Shown: positions 26,360 to 36,579, numbered from the stretch's first letter. The stretch: 64,000 bases of DNA from VRUE01 sp963699225 (GCA_963699225.1 OY969423.1:1488001-1552000), one strand, 5' to 3'. Numbers and translations: made by a program. The notes: a model not told the origin generated them from the letters alone.

Positions 26360-27524
26360 AGGACGGAGCTTGATCCCGCAGCGCCCGCCCTACTTGCTCA
26401 GCTGTGATTACCCCTGAGAGGCGGCCGTCGGAATCGACCGCCATCAGCGCGCCGAAGCGGCGCAGCGCCCCACTTGTGAGCAGCGAATCGAGCGGGGCGT
26501 CGTCACGAACCTGGAAGGTGCCGTCGTCGCGCTCGAGCAGATCGGAGACGTGGAACGTGGTGCGGGAGATCTCGGGGACCTCATCCGCTTTGTCGCGGAC
26601 GACCAGACCGAGGAAGTGGTGGGCGGCGTCGACCACGGGGAACCAGGGCCAGCGGTAGCGGAGGAAGTATTCGTCCAGCGCCTGCTCGACGCTGAGTTCG
26701 TCGAGGATGGTTACGGGCTGGCGGTCCATCACGTCGGAGACCTGCAGGGCGCTGATTTTGCTGGTGATCCGAGTCTGCACTGAGGCGGCCTTGGCGGAGC
26801 TGTTGATGACGACGCCGATCAGGGCCAGCCAGACGCCCCCGAAGGCGTCGCCGCTGGCGATTAGAAGCAGGCCGCCGCCGATGAAGATGTAGCCGAAGAC
26901 GCGGCCGAGGTTGGCGGCGAAGCGGGTGGCCGAGCTGCGGTCGCCGGTGCGCCACCAAGCGATCGCACGGACGATCCGGCCGCCGTCCATCGGGAAGGCC
27001 GGCAGCAGGTTGAAAATCAGGACCAGCAGGTTGATCGTCGCCAGCCAGCCGATCATCGCCATCACGCCCGAGACGCCCGAGCCGGATTCGATCTCAACCG
27101 CCCGCTTGAACTCCTCGGCGCCGACCGCGGCCAGGCCGACCGCCGTCAGCACGACGACGATGGCAAGAGTCACCAGCGGCCCTGCGATCGCCACCTTGAA
27201 CTCCGCCGCGGGGCTGGGGGACTCACGATCCATGCGCGCCATGCCGCCAAAGATCCAGAGCTGGATGCTGGAGATGCCGATGCCGTTGCGCTGTGCGGCG
27301 AAGGCATGGCCGAGCTCGTGTAGGACGATCGAGCCGAAGAAGGCGAGGGCGCTGACCACCGCCAGCAAGAAGGGCGTCGAGCTAGAGCTGTTCTCGCCGA
27401 GCACGTCGCCGTAGAAGCGCGAGAGCCAGAAGATCACCAGGAAGAGAACGAGGAACCACGACCAGTCGACCGTGATGCGGATGCCGCGGACATGGAAGAG
27501 GGTGATTGGCTTACCGCCGAACAT
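26358..27524 (-). CDS. Site-2 protease family membrane metalloprotease with CBS pair
   Basis: 388 residues from ATG 27524; longer frames run antisense into the M28 gene. Membrane helices start at about residue 22. The zinc site is HELGHAF (H69, E70, H73) in helix 2-3, and the third ligand Asp is in NLLPAFPMDGGRI. The C-terminal third is a tandem CBS domain (VSDVMDRQPVTILDELSVEQALDEYF and VRDDAPLDSLLTSGALRRFGALMAVDSDG), which usually senses adenine nucleotides. This is the M50B/SpoIVFB-like group that cuts substrates within the membrane. Substrates are unknown; CBS control of proteolysis is inferred. Confidence 0.92.
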   Translation of the reverse strand: MFGGKPITLFHVRGIRITVDWSWFLVLFLVIFWLSRFYGDVLGENSSSSTPFLLAVVSALAFFGSIVLHELGHAFAAQRNGIGISSIQLWIFGGMARMDRESPSPAAEFKVAIAGPLVTLAIVVVLTAVGLAAVGAEEFKRAVEIESGSGVSGVMAMIGWLATINLLVLIFNLLPAFPMDGGRIVRAIAWWRTGDRSSATRFAANLGRVFGYIFIGGGLLLIASGDAFGGVWLALIGVVINSSAKAASVQTRITSKISALQVSDVMDRQPVTILDELSVEQALDEYFLRYRWPWFPVVDAAHHFLGLVVRDKADEVPEISRTTFHVSDLLERDDGTFQVRDDAPLDSLLTSGALRRFGALMAVDSDGRLSGVITAEQVGRALRDQAPS

Positions 27525-27561
27525 GTGGCAATGGTAAGCGGCGGCTAGGGTCCGCTCTGCG

Positions 27562-28734
27562 GTGAACGACGAGACTTGGCTCAGAGAACGGTTGGAAGAG
27601 CTGGAGCAGATCCACCGGCCCAGCGCTTCCGAGGGGGAGCGCGAAGCCGCCGAGTGGATCGTCGAGCGCTTCGCCGAGCTTGGTGCAGATGCGCGAATCG
27701 AGGCTGAGTCCGCGCACGGCACCTACTGGTGGCCGCTGGGCCTCGGCGCGGGCCTCGGCGCTTTGGGCGGCTGGCTGGGCCTGCGTGGCCGTCGCCTGCT
27801 CGGGGCCCTGCTTGGCTTCGCCGGCGCGGCCGGGATCGCGGCCGACTTTCCACCCGGGAAACGGCCGCTGCGCCGGCTGCTGCCCAAGCGCACCAGCTAC
27901 AACGTCATCTGCGAACTCGGTCCGGCCGAGGCCGAGCGCACCGTCGTCCTCATCGCCCACCACGACGCCGCGCACTCGGGGCTGATCTTCCATCCCCAGA
28001 TCCCCAAGGTCGCCGACCGCCTCGGGCTGATCGAGGGCAAAGACACGAGTCCGATGCTGATGGCACCGGTCGCGGGCGGCCCGCTGCTGGCCGGCCTGGG
28101 CGCCCTGACGGGACGGCGCTGGCTGGCCAAGCTGGGCGCCCTGGTCGGCATCGGCACGATCGCGGCGATGGCCGACATCGGTCGGCGCGAGACCGTGCCC
28201 GGCGCCAACGACAACGGCACCGGCGTCATCGCCCTGCTGGCGCTGGCAAAGCGCCTCGTCGAGGAGCCGACCACCGAGGTCCGCGTGATCTTGCTCTCGG
28301 TCGGATCGGAGGAGTCCTTCAGCGAGGGGATCAAAGCCTTCGGCGAGCGTCACTTTCCGCGGCTGCCGCGCGAGAGTACCTTCTTCCTCTGCCTCGAGTC
28401 GCTCGGCTCCCCCCACCTGCTGGTCCTGCGCGGCGAGGGCTTCCTCAAGATGCACGAGTACCCGCCGCGCGCCCTGGCGCTGATGGATGAGCTGGCCGAG
28501 GAGCTGGGGATCTGGCTCTATCCCAACCTGCGCCTGCACAACGGCACCGACGGGCTCGAGCCACTGGCAGCGGGCTATGAGACCGCAGCGCTCTGCGCCT
28601 GCAACGAGCTCAAGCAGCCGGCCTTCTACCACTGGCCCAACGACGTGTCCGCAAACGTCGAGTTCGGCACGGTCGCCGATGGCATCCGCCTCGGCGAGGC
28701 AACGATCCGCCGCCTCGACCAGCGCTGGCTCTGA
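27562..28734 (+). CDS. M28-family zinc aminopeptidase-like protein
   Basis: 390 residues, GTG start. After an N-terminal peptidase lead (IHRPSASEGEREAAEWIVERFAELGAD) a hydrophobic, Gly-rich hairpin (57-95) is inserted, probably membrane-associated. The di-zinc ligands follow: HHDAAHSG (H133/H134, D135), GANDNGTG, the Glu pair in VGSEES, and a later His in AFYHWPND. M28 enzymes remove N-terminal residues or hydrolyse peptides. There is no signal peptide, so the catalytic site may face the cytoplasm. The membrane insert is unusual for soluble M28 proteins. Its start is 37 bp from the divergent S2P gene. Confidence 0.85.
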   Translation: MNDETWLRERLEELEQIHRPSASEGEREAAEWIVERFAELGADARIEAESAHGTYWWPLGLGAGLGALGGWLGLRGRRLLGALLGFAGAAGIAADFPPGKRPLRRLLPKRTSYNVICELGPAEAERTVVLIAHHDAAHSGLIFHPQIPKVADRLGLIEGKDTSPMLMAPVAGGPLLAGLGALTGRRWLAKLGALVGIGTIAAMADIGRRETVPGANDNGTGVIALLALAKRLVEEPTTEVRVILLSVGSEESFSEGIKAFGERHFPRLPRESTFFLCLESLGSPHLLVLRGEGFLKMHEYPPRALALMDELAEELGIWLYPNLRLHNGTDGLEPLAAGYETAALCACNELKQPAFYHWPNDVSANVEFGTVADGIRLGEATIRRLDQRWL

Positions 28735-28745
28735 CCCGCAAGCGG

Positions 28746-28825
28746 CGGTGAAACGCCTTATACGTCGGTTGTCCGGATAAAGCGTTTCACCGACTCCGAA
28801 TTCCGACTGCGGCGTCGGATTTCGG
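28746..28825. promoter_or_regulatory. Two tandem imperfect hairpins upstream of sdhA
   Basis: First: 16-nt arms 28746-28761 / 28777-28792 (CGGTGAAACGC...), one mismatch, 15-nt loop. Second: 12-nt arms 28796-28807 / 28814-28825 (CCGAATTCCGAC), one mismatch, 6-nt loop. They fill the gap between the M28 stop and the sdhA start, ending 19 bp before the GTG. They may terminate the M28 transcript, regulate the sdh leader, or both. Confidence 0.5.
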
Positions 28826-28844
28826 CTCTATAGAGTCCGCGCTC

Positions 28845-30533
28845 GTGCCCACGCATGACGTACTGGTAATCGGCGCCGGCCTGGCCGGACAGAGAGCAGC
28901 ACTGGCAGCCGCCGAGGAGGGCGTCTCGGTCGGCATCGTCAGCAAGGTCCACCCGGTCCGCTCGCACTCCAACGCGGCCCAGGGCGGGATCAACGCGGCG
29001 CTCAACCCCGGCGACTCCTGGGAGTCGCACGCCTTCGACACGATCAAGGGCTCCGATTATCTGAGCGACCAGGACGCGGTCGAGATCATGTGCCGCGAGG
29101 CACCGGAGGAGATCCTCCACCTCGAGCACCTCGGCGTCACCTTCCACCGCAACGAGGAAGGCAAGCTCGGCACTCGCGCCTTCGGCGGCGCCTCAGCCGC
29201 CCGCACCTACTACGTCGCCGACATCACCGGCCAGGCGATCATGCACGTCCTCTACGAGCAGTTGATGAAGCACTCCGAGCAGGTCGCCCGCTACGAGGAG
29301 TGGTTCTGCACGGCGCTGGCGCTCGACGACGACGGCGAGTGCTGCGGCGTCGTCACCCGCAACATCGCCGACGGCTCGATGCAGCTCTTCCAGGCGAAGT
29401 CGGTGATCCTCGCCAACGGCGGCAACGGCCAGGTCTGGAAGCCGACCACCAACGCCCTGATCTGCACCGGCGACGGCATCGCGCAGGCCTACCGGGCCGG
29501 GGCAAAGCTGATGGACATGGAGATGATCCAGTACCACCCGACGACGCTGGCGGGCAAGGGCTTCCTGATCACCGAGGGCGCCCGCGGCGAGGGCGCTCAC
29601 CTGCTCAACAAGAACGGCGAACGCTTCATGGAGCGCTACGCGCCGAACAAGATGGAGCTGGCCTCGCGCGACGTCGTCTCCCGCGCCGAGCAGACCGAGA
29701 TCAACGAGGGCCGCGGCTTCGACGACGGCACCGTCGCCCTCGACATCACCGTGGTGCCGAAGAAGCGCGTGCACGAGGCGCTGCGCGAGATCGTCCTCGT
29801 CGGCAAGGACTTCGCCGGGGTCGACATCACCAAGGAACCGATCCACATCAAGCCCGGCAACCACTACACGATGGGCGGGATCAAGACCGACGTCGACGGC
29901 CGCACCGACATCCCCGGCCTCTACGCCGCCGGCGAGGTCGCCTGCGTCTCGGTCCACGGCGGCAACCGCCTTGGCGCCAACTCGCTGCTCGACACCCTTA
30001 TCTTCGGCCGCCGCTCCGGCGCCGACGCCGCCGCCCGCGCCAAGCGCACGGAGGGCTCGCGGCCCTCGAAAGCGGTGCTCGAGGCCGAGCAGGCAACGAT
30101 CGACGCGATCTCCGCCCGCGAGAAGGGCTCCGGCCGACGCGTCTCGGAGATCAAGTTCGACCTCGGCACGGTGATGGACGCCAAGGTGGCGGTTTTCCGC
30201 GACGAGGCCGGCATCACCGAAGCGCTGGAGAAGGTGCGCCAGCTCAAGGAGGAGGCCAAGACCGCCTACATCGACGACAAGGGCTCGGTCTTCAACCAGG
30301 ACCTGCTGGGCGCGATCGAGCTCGGCTACATGCTCGACAACGCCGAGTGCACCTGCGTCGCCGCGCTGGAGCGCAAAGAGAGCCGCGGCGCCCAGTACAG
30401 GACGGACTTCCCGGAGCGCAATGATGAGGAGTGGCTCAAGCACATCGATCTGCAGCTCAACGACGACGGGCCCGAGATCTCCTACTCCGAGGTGACGATC
30501 ACCCAGTGGGAACCGCAAGAGAGGACTTACTAG
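28845..30533 (+). CDS. sdhA: Succinate dehydrogenase/fumarate reductase flavoprotein subunit
   Basis: 562 residues, GTG start. The FAD dinucleotide motif is VIGAGLAGQRAALAAAEEG at residues 6-24. The FAD-linking region is SHSNAAQGGINAALN, and the active-site segment TEGARGEGAHLLNKNGERFMERY carries the catalytic Arg. HVHxxGNHYTMGGI-like sequence (IHIKPGNHYTMGGIKTD) and SVHGGNRLGANSLLDTLIFGRR complete the family. It oxidises succinate to fumarate. There is no Tat signal, so it faces the cytoplasm. It is the first gene of a three-gene operon in which sdhB starts at the very next base after the stop. Confidence 0.95.
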   Translation: MPTHDVLVIGAGLAGQRAALAAAEEGVSVGIVSKVHPVRSHSNAAQGGINAALNPGDSWESHAFDTIKGSDYLSDQDAVEIMCREAPEEILHLEHLGVTFHRNEEGKLGTRAFGGASAARTYYVADITGQAIMHVLYEQLMKHSEQVARYEEWFCTALALDDDGECCGVVTRNIADGSMQLFQAKSVILANGGNGQVWKPTTNALICTGDGIAQAYRAGAKLMDMEMIQYHPTTLAGKGFLITEGARGEGAHLLNKNGERFMERYAPNKMELASRDVVSRAEQTEINEGRGFDDGTVALDITVVPKKRVHEALREIVLVGKDFAGVDITKEPIHIKPGNHYTMGGIKTDVDGRTDIPGLYAAGEVACVSVHGGNRLGANSLLDTLIFGRRSGADAAARAKRTEGSRPSKAVLEAEQATIDAISAREKGSGRRVSEIKFDLGTVMDAKVAVFRDEAGITEALEKVRQLKEEAKTAYIDDKGSVFNQDLLGAIELGYMLDNAECTCVAALERKESRGAQYRTDFPERNDEEWLKHIDLQLNDDGPEISYSEVTITQWEPQERTY

Positions 30534-31715
30534 ATGGCTGAGTACACGCTGAAAGTCCGCCGCTACCAACCCGAGTCGGGCGAGGGCGCCTACTGGGAGG
30601 AGTTCAAGGTCGAGCTCGATCCCTCGCTCTCCGTCCTCGACGGGCTGCTGCAGGTAAAAGACCGCGACGACGGCTCGCTCTCGGTGCGCTGCTCCTGCCG
30701 CGCCGCGATCTGCGGCTCCTGCGGGATGAAGATCAACGGCCAGTCGGGCCTCGGCTGTAAGACCCAGGTCGGCGAGGCACTGGAGATGGCCGAGCGCAAA
30801 GCCAGCGTCAGCCCCAGCGCCGACGGCGGCACGCCGCCGATCGTGATCGAGCCGATGGGCAATATGCCCGTGATCAAGGACCTGATCACCGACATGGAGT
30901 CGACCCACTGGACCAAGATCCGCCGCGTCACCCCCTGGCTCCTCCCCCACGGCGAGGCGCCCGAGCGCGAGTACGTGGTCGAGCCCGAGTCGATGATCGA
31001 CATCACTCAGTCGATGGCCTGTATCCAGTGCGGCGCCTGCGTCTCCTCCTGCCTCTCGATGGAAGCCGACCCCGAGTTCATCGGACCGGCCGCCCTCGCC
31101 AAGGCCTACCGCTTCGTCGGCGACCCGCGCGACGCCGAGACCAAGGAGCGCCTCCACGACCTCGCCCACGATCCGCACGGGATCTACGACTGCACCCACT
31201 GCTTCAGCTGCATCGACGCTTGCCCCAAGGGCGTGGCGCCGATGGACCAGATCATGCGCCTGCGCCGCAAAGCCGGCGAAGAGGGCATCGACGACGACCC
31301 CAACAACGGCCACAGCCACGAGGAGGCCTTCGTCAAGATCATCGAGAAGAAGGGCACGCTCGACGAGGCGCTGCTAGTGCAGGAGTCCTACGCGCCCGGC
31401 GTCAAAGGCAAGCTCAAACCGTCGATGGGCGCGATCAAGGGACTGATCGAGTCGCTGCCGACGGTACTGCGCGCGATCAAGACCGGCAAGGCCCGCTCAG
31501 CGCACAAGGTGATCCCCGGCCTCCACCCCAAGCTGCCCGGCGGTGCCCAGGACGATGTCAAGGCGATCTACAAGCACGCCGAGGAGCACCGCGAGGAATT
31601 CAACATCTACATCGCCGGGGAAGACGAGGACTTCGTCGAACCGGAGCCCGATGAGCCGACCGAGGAGACCTTGACGGCGGAGGCGGCTGCGGCCGCGGAA
31701 AGCGAGGAGTCGTGA
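30534..31715 (+). CDS. sdhB: Succinate dehydrogenase/fumarate reductase iron-sulfur subunit with acidic C-terminal extension
   Basis: 393 residues, against about 240 in classical SdhB. The [2Fe-2S] set is C55-x4-C60-x2-C63-x11-C75. The first tetra-Cys site is C163/C166/C169/C173 (CIQCGACVSSC). The second is C220/C223/C226/C230 (CTHCFSCIDAC), where classical SdhB has a [3Fe-4S] site lacking one Cys; here all four are present, predicting a [4Fe-4S] cluster as in archaeal type E enzymes. The last ~130 residues are extra and end in a Glu/Asp/Ala-rich tail. It passes electrons from SdhA to the CCG subunit, whose start overlaps this stop by 4 bp. Confidence 0.92.
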   Translation: MAEYTLKVRRYQPESGEGAYWEEFKVELDPSLSVLDGLLQVKDRDDGSLSVRCSCRAAICGSCGMKINGQSGLGCKTQVGEALEMAERKASVSPSADGGTPPIVIEPMGNMPVIKDLITDMESTHWTKIRRVTPWLLPHGEAPEREYVVEPESMIDITQSMACIQCGACVSSCLSMEADPEFIGPAALAKAYRFVGDPRDAETKERLHDLAHDPHGIYDCTHCFSCIDACPKGVAPMDQIMRLRRKAGEEGIDDDPNNGHSHEEAFVKIIEKKGTLDEALLVQESYAPGVKGKLKPSMGAIKGLIESLPTVLRAIKTGKARSAHKVIPGLHPKLPGGAQDDVKAIYKHAEEHREEFNIYIAGEDEDFVEPEPDEPTEETLTAEAAAAAESEES

Positions 31716-32620
31716 GCGAGCAGATCAAGGTCGCCTACTGGCCCGGCTGCGTCTCGCGCGGCTTCACCACCGAGCTACACGGCTCGATGGCGATCGCCGC
31801 CCAGAAGCTCGGCATCGAGCTGGTCGAACTCGATCGCGCCAACTGCTGCGGCGCCGGCGTCATCGCCGAGCACAACCAGGAGCTCGCCGACACGCTCAAC
31901 GCCCGTACCTTCGCCCTCGCCCAGCAGACCGGGCTCTCGATGATGAACATCTGCTCGACCTGCCAGGGCGCGCAGTCCGAGTGCCAGCAGCGGCTCGACG
32001 CCGACTCCTCCTACCGGGCCCACATCAACGAGGTGCTGAGCGGGCAGGGCCTTTCCTACGAGAAGGGCAAAGACGGCTTCACCAACAAGAACTTCCTCTG
32101 GCTGCTGGTCGAGGACTACGGCCTCGACCGCCTCGCCGAGAAGGTGACGCGCCCGCTCAGCGGCCTGCGCGTCGGCCCCTTCTACGGCTGCTACGTGGTC
32201 CGGCCCAAGGAGCGGCTCGGCTACGACGAGTTCCCCGAACGCGATCTCTACCTGGAGAAGGTGATCGAAGCGCTTGGCGGCGAGGTCGTCGAGTACGACG
32301 GCGCCCGCAAGTGCTGCGGCTTCCCGGTGATCACGATGAACCGCGACACCTCGCTGCGCCAGGCCGGCACCCACGTCGGCGACGCGCTCGACGCCGGTGC
32401 CGACTGCCTCGTCACCCCCTGCCCCCTCTGTCACCTCAACCTCGACATGCAGCAGCCCGAGGCGGCCAAGGTGGTCAACAGGGACCTGGGCCTCGCGGTC
32501 CTGCACCTCCCTCAGCTGGTCTCGCTCGCCCTCGGCGCTTCGCCGAAGGAACTGGGCATGAGCAAGCACATCGCTTCGACCAAGTGGGTTGAAGAGCGGC
32601 TTGCTGCGGTTCCTGCCTGA
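31712..32620 (+). CDS. HdrB-like double-CCG subunit of succinate dehydrogenase (SdhE/type E)
   Basis: 302 residues, GTG start overlapping sdhB (GTGA). Two complete CCG modules are visible: C13...C45-C46-G...C81/C84 (CSTC) and C160...C201-C202-G...C237/C240 (CPLC). In HdrB each module holds a noncubane [4Fe-4S] cluster. In type E succinate:quinone reductases and in epsilonproteobacterial MfrABE this subunit replaces membrane subunits C and D. No membrane helices are predicted from the sequence; attachment may be by amphipathic helices (inference). No sdhC or sdhD is present nearby. The naming SdhE here refers to the CCG subunit, not the FAD assembly factor. Confidence 0.88.
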   Translation: MSEQIKVAYWPGCVSRGFTTELHGSMAIAAQKLGIELVELDRANCCGAGVIAEHNQELADTLNARTFALAQQTGLSMMNICSTCQGAQSECQQRLDADSSYRAHINEVLSGQGLSYEKGKDGFTNKNFLWLLVEDYGLDRLAEKVTRPLSGLRVGPFYGCYVVRPKERLGYDEFPERDLYLEKVIEALGGEVVEYDGARKCCGFPVITMNRDTSLRQAGTHVGDALDAGADCLVTPCPLCHLNLDMQQPEAAKVVNRDLGLAVLHLPQLVSLALGASPKELGMSKHIASTKWVEERLAAVPA

Positions 32621-32640
32621 TTCGTTGATCCAAGCGTGGT

Positions 32641-32708
32641 GAGCGCGTGCGCAGGGGTCTGCGGACGCGCTTCGCGCTGAGTGTCCGCAGACCCCTGCGC
32701 ACGCGCTC
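32641..32708. repeat. 26-bp perfect-stem hairpin with GCTTCGCG...GAGT apex
   Basis: Arms 32641-32666 and 32683-32708 are perfect complements (starting GAGCGCGTGCGCAGGGG). The 16-nt apex GCGCTTCGCGCTGAGT folds GCGC-TTC-GCGC and leaves TGAGT. It begins 21 bp after the sdh operon. Architecture and apex match 26294-26359, although the stem sequence is unrelated. It probably terminates the sdh transcript; the length and the shared apex suggest more. Confidence 0.8.
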
Positions 32709-32757
32709 TTCTCGATTCGATGAGGAATCAGACGCAACCGCGCTCCGAGTTTGGAAC

Positions 32758-32937
32758 TCAGTGGGTGGCGTGGATGATGCTGAGGACTATTGAGGCGATG
32801 CTTAGGACGACCATGGTGGCGGAGAGGACGTGCATGATCAGGCGGAAGATCTGGTCGCGGCGTTCCCACTCTTTGCGCTCGAGGCGGTCGATGCGATCCT
32901 CGATGCGGGCTATCCGCGATTCCTCCCAGATCTTCAT
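32758..32937 (-). CDS. Small coiled-coil membrane protein
   Basis: 59 residues from ATG 32937; ATG 32946 and an upstream TTG are alternatives and none has a strong ribosome site. The first half is a charged helix (ESRIARIEDRIDRLERKEWERRDQ) with heptad spacing. The second half is one membrane helix (FRLIMHVLSATMVVLSIASIVLSII) with a two-residue His tail. It looks like a small single-pass protein with a cytoplasmic coiled coil. I do not recognise a family. Codon usage in the frame is convincing, but the short length limits certainty. Confidence 0.55.
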   Translation of the reverse strand: MKIWEESRIARIEDRIDRLERKEWERRDQIFRLIMHVLSATMVVLSIASIVLSIIHATH

Positions 32938-32996
32938 GCAGCGCATAAGTTTAGCAGACAAAGCAGTTCAACGAGACCACCGAGGCGAGGCCGCTC

Positions 32997-34196
32997 TCAG
33001 CCAGGGGGCTGCAGGCCGACGCGGCGGGCCAGCCATTTGGCACCGACGGTGTCAGTGAGGCCGTGGGCGACGATCGAGCAGATGATCGCTATCGCGGCGA
33101 TGTCGAAGATCAGGTTGCTATTGGCGACGTCGGACTTGAGCACGAAGAGGGCGAAGAGCATCGAGGCGACGCCCTTGGGTCCGAACCAGGCCATGAAGAG
33201 CTTCTGCGGGCGCGGGATGCCGGTTTTGACGAAGGAGATCATCACCGCAAGCGGCCTGGCGACGATCAGAGCGAAGACAACGAAGAGAATCAGCGGCGGC
33301 ACGCTGTGATGGAAGCCGGTGGCGACGATCAGGGCGCCGAAGACGAAGAAGGTCAGCACCTGCAGGATCGCGCTGGCGTTCTCGGCGAACTCGACAAAGC
33401 CCTCGGGCACGTCGCGCTCCGTCGCCGCCATCGCGATGCCGCAGACGAAGGCGGCGATCAGGCCGTTGCCAATCGTCACTTCGGCGAGGCCGAAGGCGAA
33501 GAGGGCGATGCCGACCGCGTAGATCCCCTCATAGCGGGCGGTCATCCCCCCACCCGGCAGGTGGTGATGGAGGCGACCGCCGAGCGTGCCGAGGCCAATG
33601 CCGACCGCGGCGCCGAAGAGCGCCTCGCCGACCAGCTTGGCCGCTTCGCCGCCCGGATCGCCGCCGGGGCCCGCGAGGACGAGGAAAAAGAGGACGAACG
33701 GCAGGGCAAGGCCGTCGTTGAGACCGGACTCGAGGTTGAGCGTGTGGCGCACCGAGGCAGGCACGATCCGCGAGGTGACCACGGCGGAGGTGACGACCGG
33801 GTCCGTCGGCGAGAGCACCGCCGCCAACAGCAGGGCCTCGGCCCAGCTCAGGTCGGGGAAGAGCGCCTTCGCGGCCAGCCCCAACAGCGCCATCGTGATC
33901 GGCATCGCGATCGCCAGCGCCCGCGCCACCGGGCTCCAGTGCCGCTGCAGCAACTCGCGCTCGACGAACATCCCGTCGGAGAAGAGGGTGAGGATCAGCG
34001 CCAGCTCGACCAGCTGCACGATCGACTCGGATTTCGGATCGATGTCGACGACGCCGACGGCGGCAAGCAGCACCCCCAAGGCCACCGAAAGCACCGAGGC
34101 CGAGAGCACGGTGCCCTTCATCACCCCCGAGAGCGCCGCGACCACGGTCAGCAGCCCGCCGAAGATCAGCACTCCGTCGCCGAAGCTGATGCCCAT
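32997..34196 (-). CDS. Cation:proton antiporter, CPA1/NhaP type
   Basis: 399 residues, with about twelve membrane helices. Family landmarks are LILTLFSDGMFVERELL in helix 2-3, AVLSPTDPVVTSAVV, and the ion-binding helix LNLESGLNDGLALPFVLF with the N-D pair. A cytoplasmic-side segment MAWFGPKGVASMLFALFVL follows near the end. It exchanges Na+ or K+ for protons. There is no long regulatory C-terminus. It starts 6 bp after the asd stop on the same strand, so it is likely the last gene of an ask-asd-antiporter transcript, an odd partner for amino-acid synthesis. Confidence 0.9.
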   Translation of the reverse strand: MGISFGDGVLIFGGLLTVVAALSGVMKGTVLSASVLSVALGVLLAAVGVVDIDPKSESIVQLVELALILTLFSDGMFVERELLQRHWSPVARALAIAMPITMALLGLAAKALFPDLSWAEALLLAAVLSPTDPVVTSAVVTSRIVPASVRHTLNLESGLNDGLALPFVLFFLVLAGPGGDPGGEAAKLVGEALFGAAVGIGLGTLGGRLHHHLPGGGMTARYEGIYAVGIALFAFGLAEVTIGNGLIAAFVCGIAMAATERDVPEGFVEFAENASAILQVLTFFVFGALIVATGFHHSVPPLILFVVFALIVARPLAVMISFVKTGIPRPQKLFMAWFGPKGVASMLFALFVLKSDVANSNLIFDIAAIAIICSIVAHGLTDTVGAKWLARRVGLQPPG

Positions 34197-34202
34197 TTAG
34201 GA

Positions 34203-35243
34203 CTATTCGCCGCTGTTCAGCAGATTGCGCTCGATCAGCAGCTCTGCAACCTGCACGGCGTTGGTCGCGGCGCCCTTGCGCAGGTTGTCGCCGGCGAGCC
34301 AGAGGTTGAGGGTGCGCTCCTGGTCGGGGTCGCGGCGGATGCGGCCGACGAGGACATCGTCTTGGCCGGCGGCGTCGAGCGCCATCGGGTACTTGCCGTT
34401 GGCGGGGTCGTCGACGACGATCACGCCGGGGGCCTCGGCGAGCAGGGCGCGGCAATCGTCGGGCGAGAGGTCCTCGCGGGTGCGCACGTTGATCGACTCC
34501 GAGTGGCCGCTGATCACCGGCACCCGGGCGCAGGTGGCGGAGATCGCCACCTCGTCGCCGAAGCCAAGGATCTTGCGGGTCTCGGCCATCACCTTGCGCT
34601 CCTCGGTGGTGTAGTCGTCGCCGTCCTTGAAGACCTCGACCTGAGGCAGCACGTTGAAGGCGATCTGGTGCGGGTAGATCTGCGCCGGCGGCACCGTTTC
34701 CCCCGCCAGCGAGGCCCGCGACTGGGCGAGCAGCTCCTCGATCGCCCGCTGGCCAGTGCCGGAGACGGCCTGGTAGCTGGAGACGACCAGGCGCTCGAGC
34801 CCGACAGCGCGGTGGATCGGCGCCAGCGCCATCATCATCACCATCGTCGTGCAGTTGGGGTTGGCGACGATCCCTTTGTGGCCAGCCGCGGCGTCGGGGT
34901 TGACCCCGGCGACGACCAGCGGCACCTCCTCGTACATGCGCCAGTAGCTGGTGTTGTCGACGACGACCGCACCTGCCTCGACCAGCTGCGGAGCCCACTC
35001 GGCGCTGACCGAGCCGCCCGCCGAGGACAGCACGACGTCGAGCCCTTGGATCGTCTCGGGGCTGAGCGGCCGGCACTCCAGCGTCGTCCCGTTCCAATCG
35101 ATCGCCCGCCCGGCGGAGCGCTCGGAGGCGAAGGGGATGACCTCGGCCGCGGGGAAATCGCGTTCGGCGAGGATCTCGAGGATGGTCGAGCCGACCGCGC
35201 CGGTCGCGCCCAAGACCCCGACTCTGTAACCGTCGCCCGTCAT
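34203..35243 (-). CDS. asd: Aspartate-semialdehyde dehydrogenase
   Basis: 346 residues. It reduces aspartyl phosphate to the semialdehyde with NADPH, on the route to Lys, Met, Thr and diaminopimelate. The Rossmann motif is VGVLGATGAVGSTILEIL (9-26). The catalytic Cys lies in IVANPNCTTM. A Gln-containing segment follows in SSYQAVSGTGQRAIEEL, and SGHSESINVRT carries the catalytic His. It starts 18 bp after the ask stop, so product can pass directly between the two pathway steps. Confidence 0.96.
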   Translation of the reverse strand: MTGDGYRVGVLGATGAVGSTILEILAERDFPAAEVIPFASERSAGRAIDWNGTTLECRPLSPETIQGLDVVLSSAGGSVSAEWAPQLVEAGAVVVDNTSYWRMYEEVPLVVAGVNPDAAAGHKGIVANPNCTTMVMMMALAPIHRAVGLERLVVSSYQAVSGTGQRAIEELLAQSRASLAGETVPPAQIYPHQIAFNVLPQVEVFKDGDDYTTEERKVMAETRKILGFGDEVAISATCARVPVISGHSESINVRTREDLSPDDCRALLAEAPGVIVVDDPANGKYPMALDAAGQDDVLVGRIRRDPDQERTLNLWLAGDNLRKGAATNAVQVAELLIERNLLNSGE

Positions 35244-35261
35244 CTCATATGACCGGCCGGC

Positions 35262-36563
<1,302 letters not shown>

Positions 36564-36579
36564 AGAAAGCTGAGGATAA

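Noticed and set aside
29193..31319. 708-codon open frame antisense to sdhA and sdhB
   Set aside because: Composition (Val/Gly/Asp/Leu repeats) is that of a mirror frame and the real genes on the other strand have full catalytic motifs.
33063..35252. 729-codon open frame on the plus strand
   Set aside because: Antisense to the antiporter and asd; Arg/Asp/Gly-rich with no domain.
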